Below the pieces are notes generated by a model that saw only the letters and a program-made list of their open reading frames with translations, made no database searches and had not been told where the DNA came from. The position numbers and the translations under genes are program-made. From the NCBI RefSeq assembly GCF_019721995.1, contig NZ_BLYC01000003.1, forward strand, positions 1 to 64,000: 64,000 nucleotides of DNA, written 5' to 3'. This document shows positions 18,239-29,759 of the stretch, in pieces. The stretch comes from Bathymodiolus japonicus methanotrophic gill symbiont. Lineage in GTDB: Bacteria > Pseudomonadota > Gammaproteobacteria > Methylococcales > Methylomonadaceae. Position 1 is the first letter of the stretch, and each line of letters opens with the position of its first letter.

Positions 18239-20461
18239 ATGCCAAGCTCAAAAATTATTTATACCGAAACCGACGAAGCCCCTGCCCTGGCTACCTATTC
18301 ATTTTTACCTATAGTCCAGTCTTATTTAAAGGCGGCGGATGTTGCCGTTGAAACACGGGATATTTCATTGGCAGGCCGTATTCTTGCTAATTTTCCTGAT
18401 AATCTGTCAGCACAGCAGCAGCAAAGTGATGCTTTGGCAGAACTGGGTGCATGGGCAAAAACAGCCGATGCTAATATTATCAAGCTACCTAATATCAGTG
18501 CGTCTATTCCTCAGTTGCATGCGGCGATCAAGGAATTACAGCAGGCAGGTTTTGATCTTCCGGATTATCCTGAAGATCCGGATACAGATACGGCAAAGAG
18601 CATTCAGGCGCGTTACGCTAAAGTGTTAGGGAGTGCGGTTAACCCAGTATTGCGCGAGGGAAATTCGGATCGGCGCGTAGCTGATCCGGTCAAAGAATAT
18701 GCCCGAAAACATCCGCACTCCATGGGCGCGTGGTCTGCTGAATCCAGATCACATGTTGCTTCAATGAGCGATGGAGATTTTTATTCGAGTGAACAATCGG
18801 CTGTGATAAAAGCCTCAGGCGAAGTAAAAATTGAACTCTATGCTGATGCGGGTCCGACTTTAGTATTAAAACAAACAACACCAGTATTAAAAAACGAAGT
18901 TATTGATTCGGCAGTGATGAGTCGCACAGCATTACGTACTTTCTTTGCTGAATCAATTCGTGATGCCAAACAGCAGGACTTATTATTGTCATTACATCTT
19001 AAAGCCACCATGATGAAAGTGTCTGACCCTATTATGTTCGGACATGCGGTCAGCGTTTATTATCAGGATGCCTTTGCTAAACATGAGAGTACCTTTAAGC
19101 AACTAGGTGTCGATACGCGAAATGGGCTGGGTGATGTGTATACAAAAATTGCTGGCTTGCCGGAGGATCAGCGCAAAGCAATAGCAGCGGATATTCAAGC
19201 GGTGTACCAGACCCAGCCAGAGCTGGCGATGGTGGATTCAGATAAAGGCATTACTAATCTGCATGTGCCCAGCGATGTGATTGTCGATGCCTCTATGCCT
19301 GCGGCATTACGCTCTTCTGGCAAGATGTGGGGTCCAGATGGACAGTTACATGATACTAAAGCGATGATTCCGGATCGCTGTTATGCGGGTATTTATCAGG
19401 AGGTTTTTAAGTTTTGTCAGCAGCATGGTGCATTTGATGTGACAACTATGGGCAGTGTCAGTAATGTAGGCCTGATGGCACAGAAAGCGGAAGAATATGG
19501 CTCGCATGACAAAACCTCTGAAATTCCGCAAAGTGGTATTGTACGAGTGATCGACAGTGCGGGGACAGTATTGCTGGAAAGCAAGGTTGAGCAGGGCGAT
19601 ATCTGGCGCATGTGTCAGACTAAAGACTTACCTATACAGGACTGGGTCAAATTAGCTGTCAGCCGGGCAAGAGCTACCGGACAACCTGCGATTTTCTGGC
19701 TGAATAAAAACCGCGCCCATGATGCTAATTTAATCGCTATCGTGGAAAGCTATTTGCAGGAACATGATACCAGTGGTATTGATATTCAGATTATGCCACC
19801 GGTAGAAGCCATACGTTTCACTTTACAGCGGGTAAAAGCTGGAGAAAACACCATCTCGGTAACGGGTAATGTGCTGCGGGATTATTTAACCGATCTCTTC
19901 CCCATTCTGGAATTGGGTACCAGTGCAAAAATGCTATCTATTGTGCCTTTGCTGGCAGGTGGCGGGCTATTTGAAACAGGGGCCGGTGGTTCTGCGCCCA
20001 AGCATGTACAGCAATTATTAGAACAAAACCATTTGCGCTGGGACTCGTTGGGTGAATTTTTGGCGCTGGCGGTTTCTGTGGAAGATCTAGGCTTAAAAAC
20101 CGGCAATGAAAAAGCACAGGTAATGGCCGCTGCGCTAAATGCCGCAAATAGCCGTTTTTTAAATAATAATAAGTCACCATCGCGCAAGGTAGGTGAGCTG
20201 GATACGCGTGGCAGTCATTTTTATCTTGCCATGTACTGGGCACAAGCGCTGGCTGAGCAAGATAAGGATAAAGAATTGCAGGCTAAATTCGCACCAGTCG
20301 CGCAGCAACTAAGCGATAATGAAGATAAGATTGTTGGTCAGCTTAACGCGGTACAAGGCAAGCCTGTCGATCTTGCAGGTTATTTTCATCCAGACAAAGC
20401 GCTGGCGACTCAAGTCATGCGCCCTAGTGCCAGCTTTAATGCGGTGATTGATAGCCTGTAA
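18239..20461 (+). CDS. icd: NADP-dependent isocitrate dehydrogenase, monomeric type
   Basis: The 740-residue protein belongs to the monomeric class (Icd2/IDH-II), which converts isocitrate to 2-oxoglutarate with NADP+ in the TCA cycle. Diagnostic stretches are [48 protein letters not shown] and [14 protein letters not shown]. Length is normal and no lesion is seen. No strong ribosome-binding site precedes the ATG at 18239. It stands alone between mobile regions. Confidence 0.97.
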   Translation: MPSSKIIYTETDEAPALATYSFLPIVQSYLKAADVAVETRDISLAGRILANFPDNLSAQQQQSDALAELGAWAKTADANIIKLPNISASIPQLHAAIKELQQAGFDLPDYPEDPDTDTAKSIQARYAKVLGSAVNPVLREGNSDRRVADPVKEYARKHPHSMGAWSAESRSHVASMSDGDFYSSEQSAVIKASGEVKIELYADAGPTLVLKQTTPVLKNEVIDSAVMSRTALRTFFAESIRDAKQQDLLLSLHLKATMMKVSDPIMFGHAVSVYYQDAFAKHESTFKQLGVDTRNGLGDVYTKIAGLPEDQRKAIAADIQAVYQTQPELAMVDSDKGITNLHVPSDVIVDASMPAALRSSGKMWGPDGQLHDTKAMIPDRCYAGIYQEVFKFCQQHGAFDVTTMGSVSNVGLMAQKAEEYGSHDKTSEIPQSGIVRVIDSAGTVLLESKVEQGDIWRMCQTKDLPIQDWVKLAVSRARATGQPAIFWLNKNRAHDANLIAIVESYLQEHDTSGIDIQIMPPVEAIRFTLQRVKAGENTISVTGNVLRDYLTDLFPILELGTSAKMLSIVPLLAGGGLFETGAGGSAPKHVQQLLEQNHLRWDSLGEFLALAVSVEDLGLKTGNEKAQVMAAALNAANSRFLNNNKSPSRKVGELDTRGSHFYLAMYWAQALAEQDKDKELQAKFAPVAQQLSDNEDKIVGQLNAVQGKPVDLAGYFHPDKALATQVMRPSASFNAVIDSL

Positions 20462-20751
20462 GTAGCTGGTATAGCAGAGCCAGTTCTTCAAGGAGCATGC
20501 TGGCTTGTTAGACAGTTTGACGGAATAAAGTTACCAAGATTGCGAAGAATTTTTGAATCTGGACAAACTATCTCAAGAGGAGCATAGTCATTCTACGTAA
20601 CAATTGAGGTCGTTTGCTCAGGAGCAAAAAGGCAAGTAAGGTTGGTAGTTTTTTGTTAGACTTCCTTAAGTAATCGTAAATAGCATTTAACCCAGTTCGG
20701 CTGTTGCTCTTGTTTGCGCTGCATCCAGCATGGTCCAGTAAAGTAAGCCGC
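20462..20751. other. intergenic region, no recognised gene
   Basis: I see no convincing open frame or RNA here. It lies between the isocitrate dehydrogenase stop and a cassette-derived palindrome. Confidence 0.4.
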
Positions 20752-20780
20752 CGCTGTCAGCCCCGGACGGGCTGACAGCG
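20752..20780. repeat. 29-bp palindrome, minimal B260 end
   Basis: A near-perfect palindrome with CGCTGTCAGCCC at one end and its complement GGGCTGACAGCG at the other. It equals the terminal hairpin of cassette B260 with CAGCG at both outer ends. IS-B sequence begins directly after it. Confidence 0.7.
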
Positions 20781-21148
20781 TCTGTTTGCTGGGCTAAGTT
20801 TGAGCGAGCAAGCCTTGGAGATTGCAAAGTAGCCGCATTATCCTAGGTGTTTCGTAAAGCAAGTATACCCTGGGACTGGTTGCTACGGGTGAGTGTGGTC
20901 TTAATTTTAAAACGTTATAGCATTACTGAAGGTGTGTTGGCCTTTGATGAATCAGACCGAGCACGATCTAAGTCTACAAAACGTATTTATAAGGTTTACA
21001 AGCAGAAACACAAAGGCTCCGGCGGGTATGTTAATGGACAAACGATAGTATTATTGCTGCTAGTTACCTCATCCATTACAGTGCCTGTCGGTTTTTTCTT
21101 TTATATGCCGGATCCAGCCTTAAAGCAGTGGGATAAAGAAGATAAACG

Positions 21149-21443
21149 GCGGGGAGTCGCTATTTTTGCGAAAGCTTGTTTTGGGCATCCCAGCCCAAGC
21201 AAGCAGCAAAAACTTAACGCGACCACTTATGCCTCCGGCGGCCCCGATTCGTCCTCGTCACCTCGTCCCGACCCAACAAGGGGTCGGAACATAGGCTCCA
21301 AATGACTTGACGCCGTGTCGGATGGCCTTTTATTTTGTCTCCACCTTCGCTAACGCTCAGACTCCGACAAAACAACGGCCCTACGGCTATCGCGGACTAA
21401 AAATCATCACTTCGCTTAGGCTACGTTTCCCTGATTTTCAGCG
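21149..21443 (+). mobile_element. cassette C295, copy 1
   Basis: 295 bp from GCGGGGAGTCGC to GATTTTCAGCG. Removing it gives GATAAACGGTTGAAAAAG, as in uninterrupted IS-B, with no target duplication. The right flank starts GTTG. Confidence 0.9.
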
Positions 21444-21696
21444 GTTGAAAAAGAGCGGTATAGCAAAAAAAGATCGGCCTATTAAGCCTGAACGTGACAG
21501 TGCCTACCCGACCAAAACAGAGATTGCATTAGGCTTATTAAAAGAGTTTAAAGTTGCGCATAGCCTGATTAAAATTAAAGGCGTACTGGCTGATGCGCTG
21601 TATGGTGAAAAGCCTTTATGGACGAAGCCGCTAAAGAATCTGGAGGCTCGCAGGTGATTAGCCAATTATGTAAAAACCAAAATATTGAATATAGAG

Positions 21697-22251
21697 CAGG
21701 CGCGCCATGCTACCTCACGAAATTCCGGGACTCCTGTCGCCGTAATTCGTTCACCTACGCAGCGAATAGGAGATGCTCCAGCCGCCCTGCGTCCGCCACA
21801 GACTGAGCACAAAGCAGCTCAGTCATGGCTACCACAATCGGGGAGTCGCTATTTTTGCGAAAGCTTGTTTTGGGCATCCCAGCCCAAGCAAGCAGCAAAA
21901 ACTTAACGCGACCACTTATGCCTCCGGCGGCCCCGATTCGTCCTCGTCACCTCGTCCCGACCCAACAAGGGGTCGGAACATAGGCTCCAAATGACTTGAC
22001 GCCGTGTCGGATGGCCTTTTATTTTGTCTCCACCTTCGCTAACGCTCAGACTCCGACAAAACAACGGCCCTACGGCTATCGCGGACTAAAAATCATCACT
22101 TCGCTTAGGCTACGTTTCCCTGATTTTCAGCGATGGCTCTACGGCTATTCGGGATAAAATTTTAGCCTCCCTCGCGCGCTATCGCGCACTTCGGATTGGC
22201 AAATTTCCCTGCGCCTTCTGGAGACTATCAGCCCGTCCGGGGCTGACAGCG
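21697..22251 (+). mobile_element. cassette B260, copy 1, with nested C295
   Basis: It begins CAGGCGCGCC and ends GGGGCTGACAGCG. Without the nested C295 it is exactly 260 bp. Its removal restores the IS-B sequence ATATAGAGGTAGAATAAGG. The right flank starts GTAG. Confidence 0.9.
21838..22132 (+). mobile_element. cassette C295, copy 2, nested in B260
   Basis: 295 bp from TCGGGGAGTCGC to TTTTCAGCG. Removal restores CTACCACAAATGGCTC exactly as in other B260 copies. The right flank starts ATGG. This shows that one cassette can insert into another. Confidence 0.9.
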
Positions 22252-22339
22252 GTAGAATAAGGTCAGTCGAGAGCTACTTTAATTCGATTAACAAAGGCAT
22301 TGAGCAGACAATACGTGTACGTGGCGGCAAAGAGATTAA

Positions 22340-22615
22340 CAGGCGCGCCATGCTACCTCACGAAATTCCGGGACTCCTGTCGCCATAATTCGTTCACCTA
22401 CGCAGCGGATGGGAGATGCCCTGAACGCCCTGCGTCCGCAACGACTACGCACAAAAGCCGCTTCGTCATTACTACCTCACTGGCTGGACGGCTATTCGGA
22501 ATGCAATTCTTGCTCCTCTCGCGTGCTGCTAGCACACGTCGAATCAGCGAATTGCTCTGTCGCCTATCAGGGACTAAAAATCACCACTTCGCTAAGCTCC
22601 GTTTCCATGATTTTC
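22340..22615 (+). mobile_element. cassette A280, copy 2 (last bases cut by IS-A)
   Basis: It starts after GAGATTAA in IS-B, the same position as the A280 in IS-B copy c at 32041. It is 276 bp, ending GATTTTC, with the final AGCG replaced by an IS-A end. Confidence 0.88.
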
Positions 22616-24234
22616 CATCAGTGTTCCCCTATCAATTGAGGCCGTGAAACTAACCTCGCCACAAGAGAGCTCATAAAGCACTGTAAAGACATTCCTGTTA
22701 TTATTGCGTTTTGAACTGCCCGAATGGTATACGAGCTGATACGAGATATTCTTGCCTGGAAAAATAATGGATTCACAAAACGATCTCGTTTTTGAGCCTG
22801 TTGCTGCCTTATCTCCAGAGCCTCGCTATATTTTTTATCCGATGGATGAATCAATTCTGGCTGTTGTGTTTTTGAAATCTCTTCAAACACGCGCATTAAA
22901 TTATAGCTCATTGCAGTCAGGCGCATTTGATTTTCAAGTGAGCGGGTATTGGAAGACCAAGCTTTAGTTTCCTTGAAATTACTTTTAGTGTTATTGAATG
23001 TCTTTTCAATCGTCCATCGCTTGAAATACAGCATGGCAATGGTTCCAGGGTTAATAGTCATTGGCAAGGTTGTCACAAACCGGTGAAGTTTTCCGGTTTG
23101 TGGATCACGGTAATCCACCACGTTAAATTTGATGCCCTTGTTTTCGTACACACTGTATGCTTCAACCCCTGTATTCATCTCATGGCGGGAGTCAAAAGGG
23201 ATAGACTCAACCAGAGTCGCAATTGAATTTTCTTTTACTCGATGTTCAAGTTTTCAGCTATAACTGGGCTAAGAAAAGTAAATTTTTCCGGCTTTGTTTT
23301 ATAAGTGATTGATTTACAATGATGTTGATGCTTTCTTTGTCAGTAGAATTATCAATAAAATCAATCAGTTAAAAAACTTGAACATCGAGTTTTAGCATTG
23401 AAATCATGTAATTAGCATGCCGTTTCTGCCGATCCCACCAGACAAAGTCGGTGACGGCTTTATCGTAGACATAGAGATGTCTCTGAGTTCCGTTTGTCAC
23501 CAGACAAAGAAATCTGAGCAACCCACTTCTGAGATTCAACGCGTAAATCCCCCCGGCCGCATAAACTTTCCCCTTGCTGTTTTTTTCAGTATGGCAGGCA
23601 TGATCAATAAAATGTCCATCCGCTGCTTCTATGGTGTATTCGTCAAGTTCCGGGAATGCTTTAAGATAATCAATGCCTTGCGATAGCAGTGTTTCAGCGT
23701 GAAGATGATAGCTCTGCTGTTCAAATGCCTCAAGCATACTTGTTCGTCTATGCGACTTCAGTGATTTAAAATACGTTGAGTGGGGAAGCCGCTGGCCATA
23801 AATCTGTTCATTGGTTTGGAGGAAATGGCGACCACTATCGACTACACTGATACAGCGTAATAACCCAAGGCGAATAAAGTCGATATCCTTCAACTCTGGG
23901 CATGAACGAGCCCACAAAGGATGACGCTCTGCTAACAGGGCACGTTCCATACTTTCATTGCAGTGTTGGTGAATATGTTCAGAGAGTGGTAGGTCTTTAA
24001 GCATGGGTGATATCCGTTTATGAGGTGATTAAAACGGAAATTTTTAGAAAATTTTTTCGGCAATTGCAAGCTTTATTTGAAATTATTTGTTGTTTTTTAC
24101 GGTGCCTACAGAGTGTCTATTTGCTGTTATAAGTGATTAAAATCAAAAAGATGGAAATATTCGAGTGGTGCTACATTCAGGTAGGTTATAGGCTGCTTTG
24201 TTTAGGTACTTCTTCTTTCAATGGGAACACTGAT
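22616..24234 (-). mobile_element. IS-A copy 2, defective, with nested M152
   Basis: Both IS-A ends are present, but flanks differ (GATTTTC left, ACCACAGT right), so the locus was rearranged after insertion. The transposase frame starts at 24004, loses about 66 bp between short repeats (GATGT) near 23480, and is cut by M152 at 23238-23389 with a TTTTA duplication. The C-terminal frame 23178-22618 keeps the IS4 Y-x2-R-x3-E-x6-K motif. Inactive. Confidence 0.88.
23238..23389 (+). repeat. M152 element, copy 1 (IS-B-derived MITE)
   Basis: 152 bp with IS-B-type ends CTCGATGTTCAAG in inverted orientation, flanked by TTTTA on both sides (23233-23237, 23390-23394). No coding capacity. It shares ends and 5-bp duplication size with IS-B, which is its likely mobiliser. 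Confidence 0.9.
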
Positions 24235-24351
24235 GACCACAGTACGTATTCCCAAGCAGGAACTTGGGAACAAGATTTTTTCTGGGGCTGCATGCATATA
24301 AATGCGCTATGATCTACAGTACCAGCTTGCTGAGTGTGATAGGCTAATGCT

Positions 24352-25437
24352 ATGAAACAAATGGATACTACTATGACCAGAAATATCTTTATTGCTATTT
24401 TGCTACTATTGTCATCCAGTTTAAGTAGTGTCAGTGCTACTGAAAGGATGGCGCGTCTCATTGGCGGGAGTGCCGCTGATTCTGGCGCATGGCCCTGGAT
24501 GGCGGGGCTGGTTTACAATCATTCCACTACCCGCAATAATGTGTTTTGCGGCGCATCCCTAATTGCAAAAGACTGGGTACTCACTGCGGCACACTGTGTA
24601 GTTGATATTGGCAGTTCCAGCTTTGATGTGATTATTAATCAGGCGCATCTTGAAATTGATACCGTCAATGGTGAGCGTAAGCATGTGGGATATATTTTAT
24701 TCCACCCTTTTTATAATGATTTTAATTTAGATAATGACCTTGCTTTGCTCAAATTAGCTAGCCCTTCCCGGAATCAGCCGATTAATGTTCTGGCTCCTTT
24801 TACATTGCAGGATCATGCTGGTAAATCTGCAATTGCATTAGGCTGGGGGGCTACCACGACAACACCTCTGCGATATCCAGTCGAGCTACAGCAGGTTGAC
24901 TTACCACTTATTGATAACCCACGCTGCAATGCGGCGATGGGTAGCGTTACTGATGATATACTTTGCGCTGGTGATGGCCAGGGTGAAAGAGATACCTGTT
25001 TTGGTGATAGCGGCGGCCCGTTAATGGTCTTTGATACTGAAAGCGGCACTTGGCAGCAGGCAGGAATTACCAGCTGGGTATTTGCTTGTGCTGCTCCTGG
25101 CTTCTTTGGTGTGTATACCCGGCTGAAAAATTATGCTGCGTTTATTTCTGATCATATCTGTACCCCAGATCAAATACCAGCTCCGGTTTCTCTAAACCTA
25201 GGCATTAATGGTAATATAGCTGGCGCAAGCTGGAATACGGTAGACAATGCTGCTGGCTTTCGTCTGAATTATGCTCCTTTTCCCGATGCACCAACTATTG
25301 AAAGTATCGATATGAATCGTGCCACTGACCTTGCTGTCAAACTAGCTGTTGGTAGCGCCTTTTATGTCGGCATCACCAGCTATAACGGCAACTGCATTAG
25401 TGAATATTCAAATATTGAGCATTTTATTATTGAATAA
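24352..25437 (+). CDS. secreted trypsin-like serine protease (S1A)
   Basis: The 361-residue protein has an N-terminal signal peptide (hydrophobic core IFIAILLLLSSSL, cleavage near VSATE) and then the trypsin fold. It carries the zymogen-like N-terminus LIGGSAADSGAWPWMAGL, His in LTAAHC, Asp in DNDLALLKL and Ser in CFGDSGGPL. After about residue 275 a fibronectin-III-like domain follows (SWNTVDNAAGFRLNYAPFP). The true start may be any of the ATGs at 24352, 24361 or 24373. Export and a type II secretion operon in the same window make secretion by that system plausible, but unproven. Confidence 0.9.
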   Translation: MKQMDTTMTRNIFIAILLLLSSSLSSVSATERMARLIGGSAADSGAWPWMAGLVYNHSTTRNNVFCGASLIAKDWVLTAAHCVVDIGSSSFDVIINQAHLEIDTVNGERKHVGYILFHPFYNDFNLDNDLALLKLASPSRNQPINVLAPFTLQDHAGKSAIALGWGATTTTPLRYPVELQQVDLPLIDNPRCNAAMGSVTDDILCAGDGQGERDTCFGDSGGPLMVFDTESGTWQQAGITSWVFACAAPGFFGVYTRLKNYAAFISDHICTPDQIPAPVSLNLGINGNIAGASWNTVDNAAGFRLNYAPFPDAPTIESIDMNRATDLAVKLAVGSAFYVGITSYNGNCISEYSNIEHFIIE

Positions 25438-25439
25438 AT

Positions 25440-25560
25440 GTAGGCTGATGATTTTTCTTGCGCAGCAATAAAAACGTAACCCGGCATATAGGGCAAACCA
25501 GAACCAGCAATTTACCTCGCATTTATTGCTGGGTTTCGTTCCTCAACCCAGCCTACGCTG
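25440..25560. repeat. REP-like intergenic repeat (GTAGGCTGATGATTTTTC type), copy 1
   Basis: GTAGGCTGATGATTTTTCTT, then GCAATAAAAACGTAACCCGG, with a closing CCCAGCCTAC that pairs with the start. The same unit at 40790 plus 42715-42831 is split by an IS110-type element. It may also act as a transcription barrier between the protease and the glycosyltransferases. Confidence 0.65.
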
Positions 25561-25574
25561 GATATATTTTCTAA

Positions 25575-26468
25575 ATGACCTTACCGATAAAATTAAGCAT
25601 CGTTTTTCTTAACTTTAATAAGCTGGCGGAAACTCTTGCTACCAGTACCCGCTTACAAGAACTATGTATTAATCGTGATGATATAGAAATTATTGCCGTT
25701 GATAATGGCTCAACTGATGGTACTGCCGAATATTTGCAGGAGCAAAGTAACATTAGCAGTCTGTTGCTATCTGACAATAGCGGTATTGCGGGTTATAGCG
25801 CGGGGTTTAACAAAGCCCAAGGCGAGTATATATTAATTCTGGATGATGACTCCTGCCCACTCAATCTTGCTGGTATTGATCACGCATTACAGATATTAGA
25901 TCAACGAGCTGATATAGGCATAATAGCGGCACATATTCAGACACCCGATGGAACGCCGCAATGGAGCTGGCACTTACCCATAAGCAACGTCTTTTCTCGC
26001 TCGCCGTTTTTTATCGGTTGTGGATTTATTATCCGGCGTGATTTATTTGCTAAAATTGGCTGGTATCCGGCAGATTTCTTTCTCTATCAAAATGAGATAG
26101 ATGTTAGCTTTCAGGTGCGCTTACAGGGCTATGATATTTTTTATGATCCAGCGTGTATTATTGTTCATAGGGGTATTCCCAGCCAGCGCCCCAGCTGGCG
26201 GAGGGTATTCTTCCCCACCCGTAATACGCTCTGGCTAATTCGCCGTTACTATCCACAACCGCAGGCTAGTTATTTACTTATGTCGCGTTTAATAATTGGC
26301 CTGATTAGTGCTATTAGGTTTAATCAACTAGCCACTTATTTTAAAGCCGTGAGAGAGGGTTTATTTCATCCGCTTACCAGGCATATTTTACCGCCTGATT
26401 TACACAAGTCATTTTCTCCCTGGTGGAAACAGAACAGCCTTATTCATCAACTTTTTAGACGCGCATGA
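25575..26468 (+). CDS. family 2 glycosyltransferase
   Basis: The 297-residue protein has a GT-A nucleotide-sugar fold: LSIVFLNFNKLAETL, AVDNGSTDGT and the metal-binding LDDDS (about residue 96). A later YQNEIDVSFQVRLQGY resembles the ED/QxxR region of rhamnosyl or similar transferases. It probably adds sugars to a surface polysaccharide in the cytoplasm. The stop overlaps the next gene's ATG by 4 bp, so the two act as a unit. Donor and acceptor cannot be told from sequence. Confidence 0.88.
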   Translation: MTLPIKLSIVFLNFNKLAETLATSTRLQELCINRDDIEIIAVDNGSTDGTAEYLQEQSNISSLLLSDNSGIAGYSAGFNKAQGEYILILDDDSCPLNLAGIDHALQILDQRADIGIIAAHIQTPDGTPQWSWHLPISNVFSRSPFFIGCGFIIRRDLFAKIGWYPADFFLYQNEIDVSFQVRLQGYDIFYDPACIIVHRGIPSQRPSWRRVFFPTRNTLWLIRRYYPQPQASYLLMSRLIIGLISAIRFNQLATYFKAVREGLFHPLTRHILPPDLHKSFSPWWKQNSLIHQLFRRA

Positions 26469-27877
26469 TAACAACAGCAAAAATCCTTATTATCATTGTC
26501 ACCTGGAATAAAAAAGAGTATGTCATTGATTTGCTCAATTCTTTGTCTGCCATTAATTTTCCTAGAGAACAGCTAGATATTCTGGTTATTGATAATGCCA
26601 GTAATGACGGTACTGTTGAAGCACTAGACGCACAATTTAATGATATTCAGATTATTCGTAATAGCGAAAATATCGGTGGTACTGGCGGCTTTAATACGGG
26701 CCTCGCCTGGGCATTTGAGCAAGCTGAATCTCGCTATGATTATTTATGGTTATTAGATAATGATGTTGTTGTTCATCAAGATGCACTCAGTGAATTAGTT
26801 ACAATACTTGATACCCAACCCGATATTGCCATTGCTGGCTCGACCATGATGCAGCTAGATTATCCGTGGCGTATCAATGAAATGGGCGCGTTTGTTGATA
26901 GAGAGCGTGGCACTTTATTATTTAATCGGCATTTGAAAGAAGTGCTGGGGTGGAGAGACAAAGCCTTACCTGAATTATTGACAGGTGATGCAGACTTGAG
27001 CAATAAACTCAGCTATTGTCAGCCTAGTATGGATGTCGACTATGTTGCCGCTGCCTCGTTACTCATACGAGCGCCTGTGGCTAAACAGGCCGGTTTATGG
27101 ATGGATTTCTTTATTCACTATGATGATGTGGAGTGGTGTTTACGTATTGCTCAGGCAGGCCACCGCATTGTTATCTCTGCAAAATCATTAATCTGGCATG
27201 TTTCTGCGATTGCCAAAGTACCTAGCTGGATACTCTATTATGATAATCGTAATGTTTTATATTTACTGGACAGACACAGTGACCTGCTAGCGGTTAAAAA
27301 CACTATACGCTGGATATTGAAAAAAGCTTTGTATTTTAAATTATTGGGAAAAGATGATCTAGCACAACTACATTTACAGGCCTTAGCAGATTATGAGCAC
27401 AGTTTCATGGGCAAAAAGGATATTCAACTCCCCTACAAAATTGAGAGCCTGACTGAAATAGCCGCTGTTTTTGCTGACCCCGCAATTAAAAACATTATTA
27501 TTCCCTGGACTGTCAATTTACAGGCAAGTTCATTGTTGAACACCCTGGTCATGGCGATGAGAAAACGACCAGACCTTAAGGTGTTTTATATAGTGCCTCC
27601 CAGCCATATTCCATTGCCACCACGCCAATTTCCAAATGCGATTCCACTCGCTATGCCAAATTTTATAGCGTTTCGCTATCTTAAATACCTGCGTTTACGC
27701 AAGCAGTTTGATCTGGCTTTACAATCAGATTATCAGCCTATATTGCCATTGTCCTGGATAGCCAGGCAGAATCTGTTTGTGAATTACGAAAGCTTCTGCC
27801 TGCGCCCCGCGCCGCTATTCGCTGAGATTATCAACAGCCTGCCTGCTTTATTTAAAAAGTGGATTAATGCAAGATAG
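26465..27877 (+). CDS. family 2 glycosyltransferase with C-terminal extension
   Basis: 470 residues. The N-terminal 270 form a GT2 domain (ILIIIVTWNKKEYV, VIDNASNDGT, LLDNDVVVH, FIHYDDVEWCLRI). The remaining 200 residues are an unassigned extension. It resembles galactofuranosyl/rhamnosyl-type transferases of O-antigen or capsule synthesis. It is coupled to the preceding glycosyltransferase through an ATGA overlap. Confidence 0.88.
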   Translation: MITTAKILIIIVTWNKKEYVIDLLNSLSAINFPREQLDILVIDNASNDGTVEALDAQFNDIQIIRNSENIGGTGGFNTGLAWAFEQAESRYDYLWLLDNDVVVHQDALSELVTILDTQPDIAIAGSTMMQLDYPWRINEMGAFVDRERGTLLFNRHLKEVLGWRDKALPELLTGDADLSNKLSYCQPSMDVDYVAAASLLIRAPVAKQAGLWMDFFIHYDDVEWCLRIAQAGHRIVISAKSLIWHVSAIAKVPSWILYYDNRNVLYLLDRHSDLLAVKNTIRWILKKALYFKLLGKDDLAQLHLQALADYEHSFMGKKDIQLPYKIESLTEIAAVFADPAIKNIIIPWTVNLQASSLLNTLVMAMRKRPDLKVFYIVPPSHIPLPPRQFPNAIPLAMPNFIAFRYLKYLRLRKQFDLALQSDYQPILPLSWIARQNLFVNYESFCLRPAPLFAEIINSLPALFKKWINAR

Positions 27878-28303
27878 CCATACGATTGTGCTATGCTTTA
27901 GCCAATGAAGATATATAATTGGAACCCATAAAAAACCAAAGGCTTATCAAAGAAAGGGGGAACTTCATTCGAAAGTGCAATTTTTCATCTACAAAATAAT
28001 GGTTTACTCGATGACATTGCACACCCAAATACAAAGGAATATCCCAATCAACGAATATTTATTATTAATATCATCAGTGTTCCCATTGAAAGAAGAAGTA
28101 CCTAAACAAAGCAGCCTATAACCTACCTGAAGGTAGCACCACTCGAATATTTCCATCTTTTTGATTTTAATCACTTATAACAGCAAATAGACACTCTGTA
28201 GGCACCGTAAAGAAACAACAAATAATTTCAAATAAAGCTTGCAATTGCCGAAAAAATTTTCTAAAAATTTCCGTTTTAATCACCTCATAAACGGATATCA
28301 CCC

Positions 28304-29759
28304 ATGCTTAAAGACCTACCACTCTCTGAACATATTCACCAACACTGCAATGAAAGTATGGAACGTGCCCTGTTAGCAGAGCGTCATCCTTTGTGGGCTC
28401 GTTCATGCCCAGAGTTGAAGGATATCGACTTTATTCGCCTTGGGTTATTACGCTGTATCAGTGTAGTCGATAGTGGTCGCCATTTCCTCCAAACCAATGA
28501 ACAGATTTATGGCCAGCTGCTTCCCCACTCAACGTATTTTAAATCACTGAAGTCGCATAGACGAACAAGTATGCTTGAGGCATTTGAACAGCAGAGCTAT
28601 CATCTTCACGCTGAAACACTGCTATCGCAAGGCATTGATTATCTTAAAGCATTCCCGGAACTTGACGAATACACCATAGAAGCAGCGGATGGACATTTTA
28701 TTGATCATGCCTGCCATACTGAAAAAAACAGCAAGGGGAAAGTTTATGCGGCCGGGGGGATTTACGCGTTGAATCTCAGAAGTGGGTTGCTCAGATTTCT
28801 TTGTCTGGTGACAAACGGAACTCAGAGACATCAAGAAATACCTGTGTTACGAGATCATATTGAAAAGCAAAACAAGGGAAATAACAGCTCTCAGAAACAT
28901 CTCTATGTCTACGATAAAGCCGTCACCGACTTTGTCTGGTGGGATCGGCAGAAACGACATGCTAATTACATGATTTCAATGCTAAAAGAAAATTCAATTG
29001 CGACTCTGGTTGAGTCTATCCCTTTTGACTCCCGCCATGAGATCAATACAGGGGTTGAAGCATACAGTGTGTACGAAAACAAGGGCATCAAATTTAACGT
29101 GGTGGATTACCGTGATCCAGAAACCGGAAAACTTCACCGGTTTGTGACAACCTTGCCAATGACTATTAACCCTGGAACCATTGCCATGCTGTATTTCAAG
29201 CGATGGACGATTGAAAAGACATTCAATAACACTAAAAGTAATTTCAAGGAAACTAAAGCTTGGTCTTCCAATACCCGCTCACTTGAAAATCAAATGCGCC
29301 TGACTGCAATGAGCTATAATTTAATGCGCGTGTTTGAAGAGATTTCAAAAACACAACAGCCAGAATTGATTCATCCATCGGATAAAAAATATAGCGAGGC
29401 TCTGGAAATTAGGCAGCAACAGGCTCAAAAACGAGATCGTTTTGTGAATCCATTATTTTTCCAGGCAAGAATATCTCGTATCACTCGATGTTCAAGTTTT
29501 TCAACTGATTGATTTTATTGACAATTTTACTGACAAAGAAAGCATCAACATCATTGTAAATCAATCACTTATAAAACAAAGCCGGAAAAATTTACTTTTC
29601 TTAGCCCAGTTATAGCTGAAAACTTGAACATCGAGTATCAGCTCGTATACCATTCGGGCAGTTCAAAACGCAATAATAACAGGAATGTCTTTACAGTGTT
29701 TTATGAGCTTTCTTGTGGCGAGGTTAGTTTTACCGCCTCAATTGATAGGGGAACACTGA
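28304..29759 (+). pseudogene. IS-A transposase (IS4 family), interrupted by M152
   Basis: Without M152 and one TATCA copy the frame encodes 432 residues and its TGA overlaps the right terminal repeat. Candidate catalytic residues are Asp in EAADGHFIDHAC, Asp in DKAVTDFVWWDRQ and Glu in the Y-x2-R-x3-E-x6-K signature YFKRWTIEKTFNNTK. As it stands it stops at 29512 after reading into M152, losing only about 45 C-terminal residues, so residual function cannot be excluded. Confidence 0.88.
29484..29635 (-). repeat. M152 element, copy 2
   Basis: 152 bp with IS-B-type ends, flanked by TATCA (29479-29483, 29636-29640), inside the IS-A transposase gene. Orientation is opposite to copy 1. Confidence 0.9.

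Larger units (their letters stand above)
20781..22339 (+). mobile_element. IS-B copy b, fragmentary, with nested cassettes
   Basis: IS-B coding sequence without its 5' end. It is interrupted by C295 at 21149-21443 and by B260 at 21697-22251, which itself contains another C295. The remaining IS-B pieces join exactly when these are removed: KEDKRLKKSGIA and NIEYRGRIRSVE are restored. The element continues to 22339, where A280 begins; the transposase end is missing. Inactive. Confidence 0.87.
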
